DNA from: a virus
Length of the DNA: 24,578 nt
IMG/VR virus record: IMGVR_UViG_3300035698_012329
Coordinates: 1-24,578 of that record
Reading direction: 5' to 3' (one strand)
Both the position numbers and the translations under genes were made by a program. Of this stretch, positions 6,601 through 13,376 are shown piece by piece. Under the pieces are notes generated by a model. That model saw only the letters and a program-made list of their open reading frames with translations, did no database searches and was not told where the DNA came from. Positions within the stretch are counted from its first letter, which is position 1, and each line of letters starts with the position of its first letter.

Positions 6601-9600
6601 GTGGGTGTAACTGAACGCTTCGACGTAGAATTCGACGTAACCGGCGATGGCAATCGAGAGATCAACACCGCCAAGCGTAACGCCGATGACTTGGAGCGCG
6701 CAGTACGCGGCGCGTCGGGCGCTGTGGGCGGGCTCACTAACAGCCTGTCTACAGTCGCTCCGACGAAACTCGATGCAGTCCGTAGAGAGGCTGTCAGCAC
6801 CGCAAGTCAGCTCGAAGATGTCCGGCAACAGATCGAGCGGATCGGCCGGAGTAGCCTCAGGGCTAACCAGATGTTCGGTGTTGGGGCCGGACTTCTCGGG
6901 AAAGAGAAAAACCTCGAAGCCGGACTGATCGCGAGAGAGCGGGACATCGTTCGCGAGCTGGCGAACCTCAAGCGCATCGAAGAGCAAGCCCGCAAGATCG
7001 AAGCGGCGCGTACCAGTCTACGGCGCAATCAACTCACAAGCACCGGAACCGAGAGGGCCGCTTCGGCGGGCCTTGGTCTTCCTAAACTGAATGCGGGCAA
7101 GATCCTTTCCGGGGGGCTCGGTTTCTTGGCGGGCGGCGGCGTCGGCGCTCTTCTCGGCGGTAGCCTTGCCGCCTTGGGGGCGGCTGAGGGCGCTCGCGAC
7201 TTGGTTCGATTTGCCGATGCGGCTCTACAGGCTTCGGCTCGCATCGAACAGCTCAGGGACAATCAGGGCGTTCTACGCGAGCAGTTCGGCGTAACGGCTC
7301 GGGAAATCGCGGTTACCGAGTCGGCGCTTTCGAGCTTGGGCCTGACCGAACGCCAGCGGCTCACCTCGATTCAGGACTTGACGCGGGCGCAAGCTCGACA
7401 AGCCGAAGTCGCCGGGCTTGTTCAGATCGCGCTCGATGGCGCGGCTCGCGAAGGCCTTTCGACGGAACGGGCGATCGAATCGCTCACGATCGGCATTAAG
7501 CGCGGCTCTTCGCTGATCCTCGATAACATCGGCGTCGTCGTCGATGGCACCGAAGCGAATCGGAAGTATGCGGAGAGCCTAGGTCTCGCGAGCGCTGAAA
7601 GCCTGACCGCTGAACAGCGTAGCCGCGCCCTGATCGAAGCTCTGCTGAGGCAGAGTGGGGCTAGCGGAGAGGCGGCGGCGGGCGTCGGCTCGATCGCCGA
7701 TACGCTTACGCAACTCGATCAGGCTCAATTGAAGGTGAGCGCTACGGCGGGCAAGCTGTTTCAGCCCGTCGCCAAAGCTGGTGCGACCGCTTATCTAGAC
7801 GTTCTGAACGGTATCAACTCGGCGCTCGATCGGCTGTTGCCTCGATTGCCCTTCGGGCCGGGCGGCGAAGATCCGATCCAGATCGACAACTTGGCGAGAG
7901 GCCAGCAACGGCTAACCCAAGCCGGTTTTGATCCGAGAGGGCTCGCCGACAAAGCGCTACAGCCCTTCGTCGAACAGATCGGCAAGCTCACGCAAGCCGA
8001 GTTCAACCGCCGCAAGTCCGCCGATGATCTGTTGCCGATCGAGGGGAACGGTCCGCAACTGGTGAACGGTCGGATCGAGGATCTGACTCAGGCCGATATC
8101 TTCAATCGGAATGTAGAGGCGATCGAGTCGGCTCAGAAACGCATCGAAGGCGCATCGACCAACGCCAATCAGGCGGCGGCGGCGATCGAGAAAGTCGCCG
8201 CCTCGATCCGAAGCCAAGCCGAGACGCTTCGGGTAGCTCAGGAAGCGGAATCGAGGACCGGATTCGATCGGCTCAATTTCGAGCGGGCCAAGGCGGTTCA
8301 GGAAGTCGATAAACAGATCGCCGACCTTCAACGGAAGTTCTCGGCGGATGCCCTGATCGGTGATCTCCGTAAGCAGTTCGGCGACATCATCACGCCGGAT
8401 CAGATCGCGAAGATTCGCGAGACGTTTGATCCGGCGACTGTTGCGCCGTTCCTGTCTCAACTCAGGGCGGCGCGGGCGGACATCAGCGCGGCGTTCGATC
8501 TGAAAGACATCGCCGAGACGGAACGCCTGATCGGAGAGATCGCCAAGGCTCAAGAGCGAGCCGCCGGGCAAGCCGAGAACTTCCGGCGCTCGCTGTTTGC
8601 CGCGAACCAAGATCTAAAAGAGCGATCGATCGAGCCGGTGCAGATCGACGAATCGGCGCTAAGGCGTCAGGCTCAGGATCAGCGCCGAATCGCTCAATCC
8701 GTGGGTCAGCAACTCGGCGGGTTCGATTTCACGAATACGACGCAAAGCGCTCAGGCGATCGAGGCTGTGAACGCCGCCGCTTTGCGGGCGCTCGAACAGC
8801 AAACAGCCGCTCGCGAACGCTTGGCTGAGCTTTCCGCCGGGCCGGGCGGCGAGTTGGACGCGGCGCGGGCCATCGCCGACATTCGGGTTCAGTCGGCTCT
8901 CGACGAATTGGCTCTTCGCCAGCGGCTCTCGACGACTGAGAATGAACGGCTCTCGAATCTACTCGATGCAGCAAGCCAGATCCGGCAAGTTCAGATCGAC
9001 GCCGAGCTGGCGGTATCGGAGGAACGGAACCGGCAGCTAGAGAGCTTCCGCGAAGCTTTCGGGCGAACGATTGACGCCGTACAGCAACGCGGCCTCTCAG
9101 GCGTTCAGGAAGTGCTACAGACCTTTCTCGGCACTGTGCAACGGCAGATCCTAACGAATCTCGCGACTGAGGGCTTCAAGGCGATCCAGGGCGGCGGGTT
9201 TGAGGGTTTGCAGCTTCCGGGGCAGACCGACGATGAAGGCAACCTGAATCTGTTCGGGCGGCTGCTACAGGGGACGCCTTTTGCTCAAGATCCCGAGCAA
9301 CGCGCGATCCGGCTCCAGGTCGATGCTCTCGGCTCAAACGAACAAGCCTTGCGCGATGTCGAGCGGGCTTTGCGTCAGGTCGTCGGGTCGGTGGACGCTG
9401 GCAGCGGCGGCGGCTTCCTCGGCGGCGAACTTCCGGGACTGCTGAATCAGATCGGCGGCTTCGCGGGCGGAACGGCGGCTGAGATCATCCGCGATGCGTC
9501 TCAGCTAAACAACAGCGTCGGACAGATCCGGGAAGGGGCTCAGCCTCAGGTGGCTACCATCGAAGGCGCGATCGTGAACGCTCCTCTACTCGAAGCCGCG

Positions 9601-10341
9601 ATCGAGCGGAGCGTTCAGGCGTCGAAGGATATCAAGTTCAGCGTCGATAAGGGGCTCGGCGATCTCACGAAAGACAACCGGCAAGCAATCGAAAGCTCTG
9701 CGGCGAACGCTCGACCAAGCCCGGCGTCCGGGGCCGCTGTGGACGCGGCGCGATCGACTGCCGATGCGGCCGATAAGGCGGCGGCGGCGTCGAAAGAGGG
9801 CAGTGAGAAACTCTCAACCCTGAGTCGGAACCTCTCGACCGGGTTCGCCCTTGCCGCTTCGGGCTTCGGGATTCGCGAAGGGATCAAACAGGGCGGCGTC
9901 CGCGGCGCGATCACGGTGGGCGGCTCGGCGGCTTCGGCGATCGGGACCACGCTCGGCGCGTTTAACGTCTTGCCCGGCGTCGGTCAAGCTCTCCAGATCG
10001 GCGGGGCCGTGGCTACGTTCGTCTCATCGCTGTTCGGCGGCGGCGGCAACCGGGGCGAAAAGTTCCGGGAGCAAGTCGAGGCGTCGCTCGAAGCGAACAG
10101 CTTCACCGCTCCGGCGGCGCTCAATCGCACCTTCGACACTTCCGGCGCGGAAATCGATTTCGACGCACGCGGAAACCCGCGCCCGATCATCATCAATGAT
10201 AATCGGCAAGCGAACATCAACGCTCTCGATGCTAGGAGCATCCTTGACCGGGGCCGGGACATCGCCGATGCTTTGTTGCCGTCGCTGCAAACCGATCATC
10301 CGATCATTCCTGAGTTGCGGGCTCAACTCTTGGGCGCATAA
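6601..10341 (+). CDS. Tape measure protein
   Basis: Sets tail length and passes into the tube lumen. The 1246 residues are largely helical and coiled-coil, rich in Ala, Gln, Arg and Glu (for example about 700-830). A Gly/Ala/Leu hydrophobic segment lies near residues 164-197 and a second at about 1080-1147, typical membrane-active parts that may help DNA cross the cell envelope. The last 60 residues are polar. By the rule of about 0.15 nm per residue, the tail would be near 190 nm. The GTG start has AGGGG 6 nt upstream. The stop TAA shares its last A with the ATG of the next gene. No lysozyme or peptidase motif was seen. Confidence 0.9.
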   Translation: MGVTERFDVEFDVTGDGNREINTAKRNADDLERAVRGASGAVGGLTNSLSTVAPTKLDAVRREAVSTASQLEDVRQQIERIGRSSLRANQMFGVGAGLLGKEKNLEAGLIARERDIVRELANLKRIEEQARKIEAARTSLRRNQLTSTGTERAASAGLGLPKLNAGKILSGGLGFLAGGGVGALLGGSLAALGAAEGARDLVRFADAALQASARIEQLRDNQGVLREQFGVTAREIAVTESALSSLGLTERQRLTSIQDLTRAQARQAEVAGLVQIALDGAAREGLSTERAIESLTIGIKRGSSLILDNIGVVVDGTEANRKYAESLGLASAESLTAEQRSRALIEALLRQSGASGEAAAGVGSIADTLTQLDQAQLKVSATAGKLFQPVAKAGATAYLDVLNGINSALDRLLPRLPFGPGGEDPIQIDNLARGQQRLTQAGFDPRGLADKALQPFVEQIGKLTQAEFNRRKSADDLLPIEGNGPQLVNGRIEDLTQADIFNRNVEAIESAQKRIEGASTNANQAAAAIEKVAASIRSQAETLRVAQEAESRTGFDRLNFERAKAVQEVDKQIADLQRKFSADALIGDLRKQFGDIITPDQIAKIRETFDPATVAPFLSQLRAARADISAAFDLKDIAETERLIGEIAKAQERAAGQAENFRRSLFAANQDLKERSIEPVQIDESALRRQAQDQRRIAQSVGQQLGGFDFTNTTQSAQAIEAVNAAALRALEQQTAARERLAELSAGPGGELDAARAIADIRVQSALDELALRQRLSTTENERLSNLLDAASQIRQVQIDAELAVSEERNRQLESFREAFGRTIDAVQQRGLSGVQEVLQTFLGTVQRQILTNLATEGFKAIQGGGFEGLQLPGQTDDEGNLNLFGRLLQGTPFAQDPEQRAIRLQVDALGSNEQALRDVERALRQVVGSVDAGSGGGFLGGELPGLLNQIGGFAGGTAAEIIRDASQLNNSVGQIREGAQPQVATIEGAIVNAPLLEAAIERSVQASKDIKFSVDKGLGDLTKDNRQAIESSAANARPSPASGAAVDAARSTADAADKAAAASKEGSEKLSTLSRNLSTGFALAASGFGIREGIKQGGVRGAITVGGSAASAIGTTLGAFNVLPGVGQALQIGGAVATFVSSLFGGGGNRGEKFREQVEASLEANSFTAPAALNRTFDTSGAEIDFDARGNPRPIIINDNRQANINALDARSILDRGRDIADALLPSLQTDHPIIPELRAQLLGA

Positions 10342-11402
10342 TGGCAAGCTTCCCGACACTTTCGAGCGGCGCGGAAATCCGCTATCCGGCGGAACGGCTG
10401 ATTCACTTCGGCGTTACGGCGCAACGGTTCGCCGATGACACGGAACGGCGTTGGCTCGATCATGCCGAGTTGAACGAATGGGCCTTGACCCTGACAAGCC
10501 TCAAGGGCTACGACGTGTCCGTTATCCGGGCGTTTTGGATCTCGGCGAAAGGGGCCTTCGATAAGACGTTCGATCTGACCGTCACGATCGATTCGACGCC
10601 GGTCACCTTCACGAATCTACGCTTTACCGATGATTCGTTTCCAGCCGTCGAAACGAATGACGGGAGAGCTACGATCACGCTCGGCGTGATCCAGGTCATT
10701 CCTCAAGGCGAGACGCCGGTAGACGTGGTTTCGGATGGCTTGCAAGCGCTCTACGTGTTCGATGAGGGGGCCGGTCAAGTTCTCGGCGACTCTTCGGGTC
10801 TTGGTCGCGATGCTCAGCTAGGAACCACCGCCGGAACTGATGCAAACGATCCGAGCTGGAATTCGGAAGGCCTAGAGTTTGCCGACGGCGATCTCTGCGA
10901 CGCACCGGCGGCCATCGCCTCGGATGCCTTCACCGTATGCGCCGCCGTAAAGTGGACTTCGGGGCAGAATGCGCCGGTCGCTACCTTCAAGGGGGCCAAC
11001 TTCCCGGCAATCTACGCCGGAGCGCCGTTCAATTCGGGCCGCCCGATTATTTGGATGGGCGCGTCAATCTTCGCTTACTTTGAGCTGGCGAGCCCGGTCG
11101 ATCTGACCGATGGCGGCTGGCATTTCCTGGTGTTCTCTGCGGCGGGCAAGGCAACCGGCGACGTTCCGAGCTTCGCTCTTCGCGCCGACGGGACCGATCA
11201 GGGCGTACAAAGCACCTCGGCGACTGGCAGTGAGACGACAAAGGTCGGTTTCTATGTCGGTGATTTCGTCGGGGCCGCTGTTGGTGCGGCGTTTCGGATC
11301 GGATTCTTGAGCGTTCACAATCGGGTTCTGACCGATGACGAAAAGGATCTGATGCGGGACTACGCGACGCAGCAACTCTCAGGGCGTATAACGTTACCGT
11401 AA
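10341..11402 (+). CDS. Distal-tail-like protein with C-terminal LamG-like domain
   Basis: A 353-residue tail-tip protein. Residues 1 to about 125 look like the distal tail or DUF2460-type proteins that follow the tape measure (F-P-T-L-S-S-G-A near the start, then W-A-L, A-F-W, and a beta-rich end). From about residue 134 a second domain begins, L-Q-A-L-Y-V-F-D-E-G then D-S-S-G-L-G-R-D-A, and it ends with L-S-V-H-N-R-V-L-T-D-D-E. This is the typical frame of a LamG/concanavalin-like jelly roll, a fold often used to bind sugars. I infer a tip adhesin. The ATG overlaps the tape measure stop by one base. Confidence 0.75.
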   Translation: MASFPTLSSGAEIRYPAERLIHFGVTAQRFADDTERRWLDHAELNEWALTLTSLKGYDVSVIRAFWISAKGAFDKTFDLTVTIDSTPVTFTNLRFTDDSFPAVETNDGRATITLGVIQVIPQGETPVDVVSDGLQALYVFDEGAGQVLGDSSGLGRDAQLGTTAGTDANDPSWNSEGLEFADGDLCDAPAAIASDAFTVCAAVKWTSGQNAPVATFKGANFPAIYAGAPFNSGRPIIWMGASIFAYFELASPVDLTDGGWHFLVFSAAGKATGDVPSFALRADGTDQGVQSTSATGSETTKVGFYVGDFVGAAVGAAFRIGFLSVHNRVLTDDEKDLMRDYATQQLSGRITLP

Positions 11403-11425
11403 AGACGAACGTTCCGAACTTTCTC

Positions 11426-11455
11426 TTGACAGCCTAAACTATCACGGGTTAGCGT
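11426..11455 (+). promoter_or_regulatory. Candidate promoter for the 67-residue ORF
   Basis: Perfect -35 TTGACA (11426-11431), an 18-nt spacer and a weak -10 TAGCGT (11450-11455) that keeps the key T, A and final T. The predicted start of transcription falls at or next to the ATG at 11463, so the transcript would be leaderless. Confidence 0.45.
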
Positions 11456-11462
11456 TAGTTTC

Positions 11463-11666
11463 ATGAGCGCAATTGCAGTTCTTGAGACGCCGACGGTCCG
11501 GCGCGAAGTTGTTCGCGCCGATGGTCCCTTCCCTGTTTTCGATGAGTGGCCGCTGTCCCGTGGCCGTGTCCAGTGGTTTCGCCGCCTGACGATACGCGAT
11601 TCCCGAGGACGCGAGTACGAAGAGATCGAGGCCGGTCCGATCTTCGATCATGAGGTAGCGGCGTAA
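11463..11666 (+). CDS. Small hypothetical protein of the tRNA island
   Basis: A 67-residue protein, not recognised, with many charged residues and a hydrophobic beta-like N terminus (MSAIAVLETP). No ribosome-binding site precedes the ATG, but a TTGACA/TAGCGT promoter places the likely transcript start at the ATG. It opens the accessory island that splits the tail-tip genes. The acidic C terminus (EEIEAGPIFDHE) is unremarkable. It could be a real moron gene or a chance ORF; the promoter favours the former. Confidence 0.45.
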   Translation: MSAIAVLETPTVRREVVRADGPFPVFDEWPLSRGRVQWFRRLTIRDSRGREYEEIEAGPIFDHEVAA

Positions 11667-11674
11667 AACTCCGC

Positions 11675-11702
11675 TTGCATTCCGTATCAGTTATGGTATG
11701 AT
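11675..11702 (+). promoter_or_regulatory. Extended -10 promoter of the tRNA-Met cassette
   Basis: TTGCAT (11675-11680), 16 nt, then TGG-TATGAT (-10 at 11697-11702, five of six matches with the extended TGN). Transcription would begin near 11709 and run through the 71-residue ORF and the initiator-like tRNA to the terminator ending at 12134. Confidence 0.55.
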
Positions 11703-11770
11703 ATGTCCAGATCGATCGAGAGGGGGGCCGCTGTTCTTCCGGTAAGGAATAGGGGGTTTTACCTGAAACG

Positions 11771-11806
11771 ATGCCAATGCAACGGCGGTTCTCCTCGATA
11801 ATCTGA
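11771..11806 (+). CDS. Possible 11-residue leader peptide
   Basis: ATG 11771 reads MPMQRRFSSII and stops at TGA 11804-11806, whose A is the A of the next ATG (TGATG). A GGGGG tract lies 14 nt upstream. Such an overlap suggests translational coupling to the 71-residue ORF; evidence is slight. Confidence 0.25.
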   Translation: MPMQRRFSSII

Positions 11807-12021
11807 TGAAGCAAGCAACCCTATTCGCGATGACGCCTATGAAGAGTTCGATGAGGAACGCGATTCGTCAACGGCTCCAGGGCTACGAAGTGCGTCAAGC
11901 GGCGAGAGAGGCGAAACGCCGGAGGCGGCGCACGCCGAAGCCGGAAGGTGCTATGCTCCCGGTTCAGGTGACGATCGAGGAATATGCAGGGGGAAGTCTG
12001 GTGACTAGGTGGGGCTCATAA
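11806..12021 (+). CDS. Small basic hypothetical ORF ending inside a tRNA
   Basis: A 71-residue, very Arg/Lys-rich ORF (a run of basic residues around 36-45), which could bind nucleic acid. No strong ribosome-binding site is present; a TGATG overlap with a tiny upstream ORF could couple it. Its stop TAA (12019-12021) is formed by bases of the anticodon loop of the tRNA-Met-like gene, so its last 12 codons lie within the tRNA. That makes it either an overlapping gene or an ORF left open by chance when the tRNA arrived. Confidence 0.35.
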   Translation: MKQATLFAMTPMKSSMRNAIRQRLQGYEVRQAAREAKRRRRRTPKPEGAMLPVQVTIEEYAGGSLVTRWGS

Positions 12022-12058
12022 CCCTACTGTGGCGGGTTCGATTCCCGTCCCTGCTACC
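11985..12058 (+). tRNA. tRNA-Met(CAT), initiator-like, with degenerate D arm
   Basis: Acceptor stem TGCAGGG/CCCTGCT, anticodon arm TGGGG-CTCATAA-CCCTA (anticodon CAT at 12017-12019), 5-nt variable loop, T arm GCGGG-TTCGATT-CCCGT, discriminator A at 12056. It shows the marks of initiator tRNAs: unpaired 1-72, G2-C71, C3-G70, an A11-T24 pair and three G-C pairs at 29-31/39-41 with the loop CTCATAA. The D arm is short (3 bp, 6-nt loop), position 8 is G instead of T, and one extra base precedes the anticodon stem. The 3' end reads ACCG, so CCA is not encoded. It may be functional or a decaying copy. Confidence 0.6.
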
Positions 12059-12061
12059 GGG

Positions 12062-12088
12062 ATGGTCGATTTTAGGGCTGACGACCAT
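12062..12088 (+). other. 7-bp inverted repeat after the tRNA-Met
   Basis: ATGGTCG (12062-12068) pairs perfectly with CGACCAT (12082-12088) around a 13-nt loop. It lies immediately 3' of the tRNA and could guide 3' processing, or may be incidental. Confidence 0.4.
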
Positions 12089-12106
12089 TGTCTAAAACGA
12101 AACCTC

Positions 12107-12134
12107 GGGGGAGTGAAAGGCTCCCCAACTTTTT
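12107..12134 (+). terminator. Rho-independent terminator
   Basis: GGGGAG (12108-12113) pairs with CTCCCC (12121-12126) around a 7-nt loop and is followed by AACTTTTT. It closes the transcription unit that starts at 11675-11702 and contains the tRNA-Met-like gene. Confidence 0.7.
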
Positions 12135-12137
12135 GCC

Positions 12138-12401
12138 ATGATGACTCGATTCCAATTCCTGACCCTGCCGTTCGCGGCTCTCTTCGCGTGGCTCGGCAAG
12201 GCTGAGCCGGAGAGCCCTGAGAGCTTCCCGCACCTTGCGGCAGAATATCGGGTCGATCCGATGCTGGCGGGCGGTTACAATTGCCGCTGTGCGTGGATCA
12301 CTGGCGTCGGGTTTGCGCTCGGCGACGTTGTGGACATCGGCGGCTCGGTTGCTCGGGTGACGAAAGTCCAGGGTCTTTCTGTTTATGTTGAGGGCCTGTA
12401 G
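12138..12401 (+). CDS. Small protein with gpF-like Cys motif
   Basis: An 87-residue protein. Residues 5-20 are hydrophobic (FQFLTLPFAALFAWLG), possibly a membrane anchor or a signal. Residues 42-54 read M-L-A-G-G-Y-N-C-R-C-A-W-I, strikingly like the C-terminal block of the minor head protein in this window (A-A-G-G-F-N-C-R-H-V-W-I near C265). The rest (G-D-V-V-D-I-G-G, V-T-K-V-Q-G) looks beta-rich. No ribosome-binding site is seen, and the ATG directly follows the terminator. The stop TAG is supplied by bases 8-10 of tRNA-Ala. It could be a remnant of a gpF-type domain. Confidence 0.5.
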   Translation: MMTRFQFLTLPFAALFAWLGKAEPESPESFPHLAAEYRVDPMLAGGYNCRCAWITGVGFALGDVVDIGGSVARVTKVQGLSVYVEGL

Positions 12402-12468
12402 CTCAGTCCGGTAGAGCGGCTGTTTTGCAATCAGCGGGTCAGAGGTTCAAATCCTCTCAGGTCCACCA
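12392..12468 (+). tRNA. tRNA-Ala(TGC) with encoded CCA
   Basis: A canonical 77-nt cloverleaf: acceptor GGGCCTG/CAGGTCC, D arm GCTC/GAGC, anticodon stem GCTGT/TCAGC with one T-T mismatch, loop TTTGCAA (anticodon TGC at 12426-12428), T arm AGAGG-TTCAAAT-CCTCT, then A73 and CCA. Pair G3-T70 is present, the main alanine identity element, which rules out a shifted reading as Cys(GCA). All arms have normal length. Confidence 0.92.
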
Positions 12469-12485
12469 CTCAATTTCAGACCGTC

Positions 12486-12491
12486 TATCAT
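12486..12491 (+). promoter_or_regulatory. TANNNT box before the second distal-tail-like gene
   Basis: TATCAT lies 6 nt before GTG 12498 and there is no ribosome-binding site in between. No good -35 is visible. It could start a leaderless mRNA, restoring expression of the tail genes after the island. Confidence 0.3.
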
Positions 12492-12497
12492 AGTGGC

Positions 12498-13316
12498 GTG
12501 GCGATCTACTTTCCTCAGCACAACGGGGTTACGACAACGCTCCCGTGGCGCTATGAAGATCTCTTCGACACGCTCAGATCCAACATGCCGACGGGGCAGC
12601 AATACGCACGATCGCGGCGGGCCGTCCCGCTTGGCCGTTGGTCGCTGAATTTTGCCGATATTCCCGACACGTTCCGAACCGTCGTTACTGAGTTCTACAA
12701 GTCCATGAAAGGCCCTCTGTCTGAGTTCACCTTTCTCCATCCCAGCGGGAACCTGATCCCCTACTCGGAAGATTTCAGCGATGCCTCATGGACTCAGGGC
12801 GGCTCGCTGTCGGATGGCGGCGCTCAGACCGATCCTTTCGGCGGCTCGCTCGCTCAGAGGCTAACCGGCGGCGGGGCCGATAATTCCTTGTCGGCCGAAT
12901 TCCTTCCCGACGGCGACGCCTTGACGGTTACGGCGGGCGATCCGCTTTGGTTCTGCTTTTCCGTATGGGCCAAGGCGGCTTCGTCTTCGCAGACTCTAGA
13001 GCTGAGCATTCCGGGTCAGGTCGCACGCGAACATTCCTTACCTCAGGGCGTGTGGAAACGAATCCATCTCGCCTACCAAGCTGACGCCGATAGCGCACTG
13101 AGCGCGAAGATCGGCGGTAGCTCGACGTGGGGAGCCGTGTCGATCGACTTGTTCGGCGCTCAAGTCGTACCGATGCCGGGGCCGGGCATGTATTCCAAGA
13201 CGCCGGGGAACGCGGGCCTGAGGGCGAAGTGTCGCTTCGCCGAGTCGCCGTTCGGGATGCGAACCGCCGGGCCTCAACAGAATTCCGGTCAACTGGTGGT
13301 TGTCGAGTATGCCTGA
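12498..13316 (+). CDS. Distal-tail-like protein with inserted carbohydrate-binding-like domain
   Basis: A 272-residue tail-tip protein. Residues 1-84 form the first half of a distal-tail-type domain (R-W-S-L-N-F-A-D-I, then F-Y-K-S-M-K-G-P-L-S-E-F-T-F-L-H-P). At residue 85 a different domain begins, N-L-I-P-Y-S-E-D-F-S-D-A-S-W-T, with later F-S-V-W-A-K-A and D-L-F-G-A-Q-V, the common layout of CBM-like beta sandwiches seen in phage tail proteins. From about 236 the distal-tail domain resumes (C-R-F-A-E-S-P-F, ending L-V-V-V-E-Y-A). The start is GTG, without a ribosome-binding site. It probably builds the tail tip with the hub protein. Confidence 0.7.
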   Translation: MAIYFPQHNGVTTTLPWRYEDLFDTLRSNMPTGQQYARSRRAVPLGRWSLNFADIPDTFRTVVTEFYKSMKGPLSEFTFLHPSGNLIPYSEDFSDASWTQGGSLSDGGAQTDPFGGSLAQRLTGGGADNSLSAEFLPDGDALTVTAGDPLWFCFSVWAKAASSSQTLELSIPGQVAREHSLPQGVWKRIHLAYQADADSALSAKIGGSSTWGAVSIDLFGAQVVPMPGPGMYSKTPGNAGLRAKCRFAESPFGMRTAGPQQNSGQLVVVEYA

Positions 13317-13374
13317 TCCATTCCAGGGGCAAGACGGGCACTTTGTGACGCGGTGGAACCGCCGGAGACTCTAA
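13309..13374 (+). CDS. Possible 21-residue linker ORF
   Basis: ATG 13309 lies in the last codons of the preceding gene (ATGCCTGA, shared with its stop) and the ORF stops at TAA 13372-13374, two bases before the hub ATG. It would encode MPDPFQGQDGHFVTRWNRRRL (acidic start, basic end). Its position suggests it keeps ribosomes moving between genes, or it is a tiny real protein. Confidence 0.35.
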   Translation: MPDPFQGQDGHFVTRWNRRRL

Positions 13375-13376
13375 CG

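Noticed and set aside
7957-8610. 217-residue minus-strand ORF in the tape measure gene
   Set aside because: Composition mirrors the coiled-coil codons on the other strand; no start signals.
11703-11801. 32-residue ORF right after the TATGAT box
   Set aside because: Its ATG abuts the -10 box, so it would lie upstream of the transcript start.
12424-12432. Reading the second tRNA as Cys(GCA)
   Set aside because: Arm lengths place TGC at 34-36 and G3-T70 marks alanine.
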